Origin: Physella acuta
Taxonomy: Eukaryota > Mollusca > Gastropoda > Physidae
Direction: 5' to 3'
DNA: 64,000 nucleotides
Assembly (NCBI RefSeq): GCF_028476545.1
Contig: NW_026733185.1
Coordinates: 1 to 64,000 of the forward strand
Position 1 is the first letter of the stretch, and each line of letters starts with the position of its first letter. Below are positions 61,553 to 64,000 of the stretch, one piece after another. Under the pieces are notes generated by a model. It saw only the letters and a list, made by a program, of their open reading frames with translations, had not been told where the DNA came from and ran no database searches. The translations under genes and the position numbers were made by a program.

Positions 61553-61786
61553 CAGAGGCGTAGCGACCCTTCCCGGAGCCCGGGCACAAACTTTCAATTT
61601 GGCGCCCCCCCCCCCCCCATCGGGACAAACTTTCTATTTGATGCCCCCCCCCCCCCATATATATTTTATATTTATAATGCAAAATTGCAGCTAAAATGAG
61701 CTTTTCATTTTTTCCAACCCATTTTGGCACCCCCTAGGGTCGGCGCCCGGGGACATATGTACCCCCCCCCCCTCGCTACGCCTCTG
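61553..61786. mobile_element. hAT-type MITE
   Basis: Ends CAGAGGCGTAGCGACCC and CTCGCTACGCCTCTG, flanked by a perfect 8-bp duplication GTACCCCA (61545-61552 and 61787-61794). Same family as 6076-6276. Confidence 0.92.
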
Positions 61787-62036
61787 GTACCCCATCCGGA
61801 CTGGGTGGACTAATCGAACCTGATTACTAACCTTAACCCAAGACTTTCAGGTTAATAATGTGGTCTAAAACTCGACGACGCCTTCCGGCTGAATAGGATA
61901 GTTATTTCATGAATTGAAGGGTGTAGTATAATGTAGGTCTTACATCGGTATTGAAAAGCAGCTTGCACAAATAAACAAAGGCAAACTGCGTGTAATACTG
62001 TAAGCCCTCTATATCACTTTCTAGGTTCAGAACTAC

Positions 62037-62475
62037 TACTCCAGAATGTTACCCAATCATTCAAATAAAATAGATCTTAGATTATACAATGTAGATCTAG
62101 TTACACAATCATTCAAGCAATATGGGATTCAGTTAAATACCATTCAAACTGATTAACGGCTACCCAATCATTCAAACAGATTGTATCCGATTGAGTTTCA
62201 GTTACCATCATTCAAACAGATTGTGTCTCAGCTTCACACTAATTCAAACATATTGTTTTTCGGCTACCCAATCATTCAAACAGATTCAATTTCAGCTACA
62301 CAATCATTCAAGCAGATTGAGTCTCGGTTAAACCATCATTCTAACAGATTGAATTTCAGCTACACAATCATTCAAGCCGATTGTGTCCCTACGACCAAAT
62401 AATTCAAACAGATTGCCTCTTGGCTACCCAATCATTCCAACCGTGTCTCAGTAGCCCAATCATTCAAACAAAAAC
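62037..62475. repeat. ~30-bp minisatellite
   Basis: About 14 diverged units built on CAATCATTCAAACAGATTG and TTTCAGCTAC, with unequal spacing. Confidence 0.88.
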
Positions 62476-62689
62476 AACCGTCACCAATTTTTCCAAGCAC
62501 CAATAAATGCATAAATTTCTAGCCTGGCAATATCAGGTGTCGAACACCCTCAGCAATACGACCGGACCAGATTGATTGTCCAATAATTAAAACGTCAATA
62601 TGGGGCGCGGGTGACGTTAACAACTTACGCCCATTTTTACGCCCCATTCCCTGTTCTAACAACACCCCCCCCCCCCAACTGTATTGAAC

Positions 62690-63400
62690 CCTCCGGTAAT
62701 CAAATAACATGTATGTGATTTATGACAGGCATGACGATAGGGCAATATAGCTGATTAAAACAGTTGTTCAGTGTGGGGGGGGGGGGGGGGGGGGGTTGTA
62801 CGTTAATACTTTGAGAACTGTTTGGAACAAAGAGATGACATCTTATATAGCGGGCCTGTAACGTGATTTATGACACGCATGAGACTAGGGCAATATAGTT
62901 GACAAACACCTTTGTTGAGTGGGGGTGTTGTAAATTTATACTGTGAGAACCCTCTGGAAAACAGAGTAGGCATCTTATATGGCGGGGCTATAATATAATG
63001 ATTAGAAGAAAGTGTTACTTCATACAAACAGACGTTGCTTTAAGGGTAATGTGGCTGACAAACACCTTTATTCAGTGGGAGAGTCTTAAATGTATACTTT
63101 GAGAACCCTTTGGATAATAACTGCATGATTAACACAAATGTTACTTCATATTCATACATTGAGAACCCTTTGGAAAATAGAGTAGAAACCTTATCATGGT
63201 TAGCAAGAAGTGTTGTTACTTTATACAAACAGACGATGGTTGACAAAATCATAAAGTGGGGGAGGTAGTATTGTAAATGTACACTTCTCTGAGAACCCTT
63301 TGGTACCGAAAATAAAAATGCTATACAGATATTAGCTAAAAGTTATATTCTAAGCAAATTGACACCTATGTAAGGGCAATGTGACCGACATAAATCAGTG
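62690..63400. repeat. ~170-bp tandem repeat (about four units)
   Basis: Each unit includes 'TGAGAACCCTTTGGA', 'CATCTTATATGGCGGG', 'AGGGCAATATAGTTGAC' and 'AAACACCTTTGTTCAGTG'. Units are diverged and some truncated. A G tract lies in the first (62777-62795). Confidence 0.82.
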
Positions 63401-63744
63401 AAGCATATGATCGATTCATACGGCCAGAAACGGCGCCTAATCTTAGAATGTTATATTGTAAGCCTATACATATGATCACCAATGTGTACACTTAGGATAA
63501 CATAGGTGTACTGAACCCACACCCGGAGGTTGCTTGGTATGGTGACCAGAAAGATGCGCAACGGAAAAAAGCGCAAACAGAAAATTGCGCAACCAGAAAA
63601 ATGCGCAAAAGGAAAAATGGGGCACACATCTTTCTGGGAAACAACTGGGTAATTATATATCATCTTGGTACTTATTTATTTAGAGAGAGTGGGCGTATAT
63701 CGATTTTCCAACTACCCCCACCCCTCCTCATATTCCTATACCTC
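63401..63744. other. non-genic stretch with GCGCAA motif run
   Basis: Nothing coding recognised. 63550-63620 carries five spaced copies of ATGCGCAA/AAGCGCAA followed by an A-rich link (period about 15). Confidence 0.6.
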
Positions 63745-63860
63745 GCGTTATGGAAAGTAAAGGTATCTGGAGATATCGCTGAACATACTATCCCTTCATA
63801 TGCCAAGATCACTGAAGAAGGTGAACTCTACTTCACCTTCCCCATGGACAAATAGAAAAT
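63745..63860 (+). mobile_element. SINE family 2 fragment
   Basis: Body segment 'CTGAACATACTATCCCTTC', 'GCCAAGATCACTGAAGAAGG' and 'GAACTCTACTTCACCTTCCC' matches the family; the head is missing. Confidence 0.7.
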
Positions 63861-63935
63861 GTAACCATACCCTACGGGTTAAAGTATAGTTAACATCAAT
63901 ACGCCACCTTATGACTATGGTTAACCTGTAAGTTA

Positions 63936-64000
63936 AAACAAGTTAATAAAAAGTCTAGTGACAATTTAAGCGCAATTTCCTTAATTAATTTTTTGTGACC
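63936..64000 (+). mobile_element. dispersed repeat, family B (start of a copy)
   Basis: 65 nt identical to 6621-6685. The copy continues beyond the window. Confidence 0.85.

Overview
This window is animal nuclear DNA: AT-rich, with long introns, GT-AG splice sites, (TA)n microsatellites, many minisatellites, tRNA-derived SINEs, a LINE tail and hAT/pogo-type MITEs. Gene families and repeat style suggest a mollusc, probably a gastropod. That is inference, because no sequence here names a species.

Two large multi-exon genes lie tail to tail. On the + strand (2589-25170), twelve coding exons join phase by phase into a 734-residue TRIM-NHL protein: RING, B-box 1, B-box 2, coiled coil, NHL blades and a short Pro/Ser tail. 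On the - strand (56081 down to 31276), fifteen coding exons join into a 1366-residue type I membrane protein of the Turtle/IGSF9 family: signal peptide, three Ig domains, two FN3 domains, one transmembrane helix and a cytoplasmic tail of about 800 residues. In both genes the exon lengths sum to an exact multiple of three and every junction phase agrees, which is the strongest support for the models. The genes are separated by about 6 kb (25171-31275) holding their 3' UTRs. Nothing suggests they act together.

Upstream of each gene (1-2572 and 56082-64000) I see repeats, weak promoter-like motifs and one candidate small secreted peptide (59139-59384, - strand) whose signal-peptide segment is tandemly duplicated.

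The most unusual feature is how often tandem repeats are built on, or start at, splice sites. The acceptor of TRIM exon 3 is triplicated. The acceptor of IGSF9 exon 12 is repeated six times and its donor side is also in an array. The micro-exon IGSF9 exon 14 has decayed duplicate copies. Arrays start within about 10 nt of the donors of TRIM exon 11 and IGSF9 exons 10 and 13. A hairpin with 42-bp arms ends about 18 nt before TRIM exon 2. Several mobile elements can be delimited to the base by target-site duplications.
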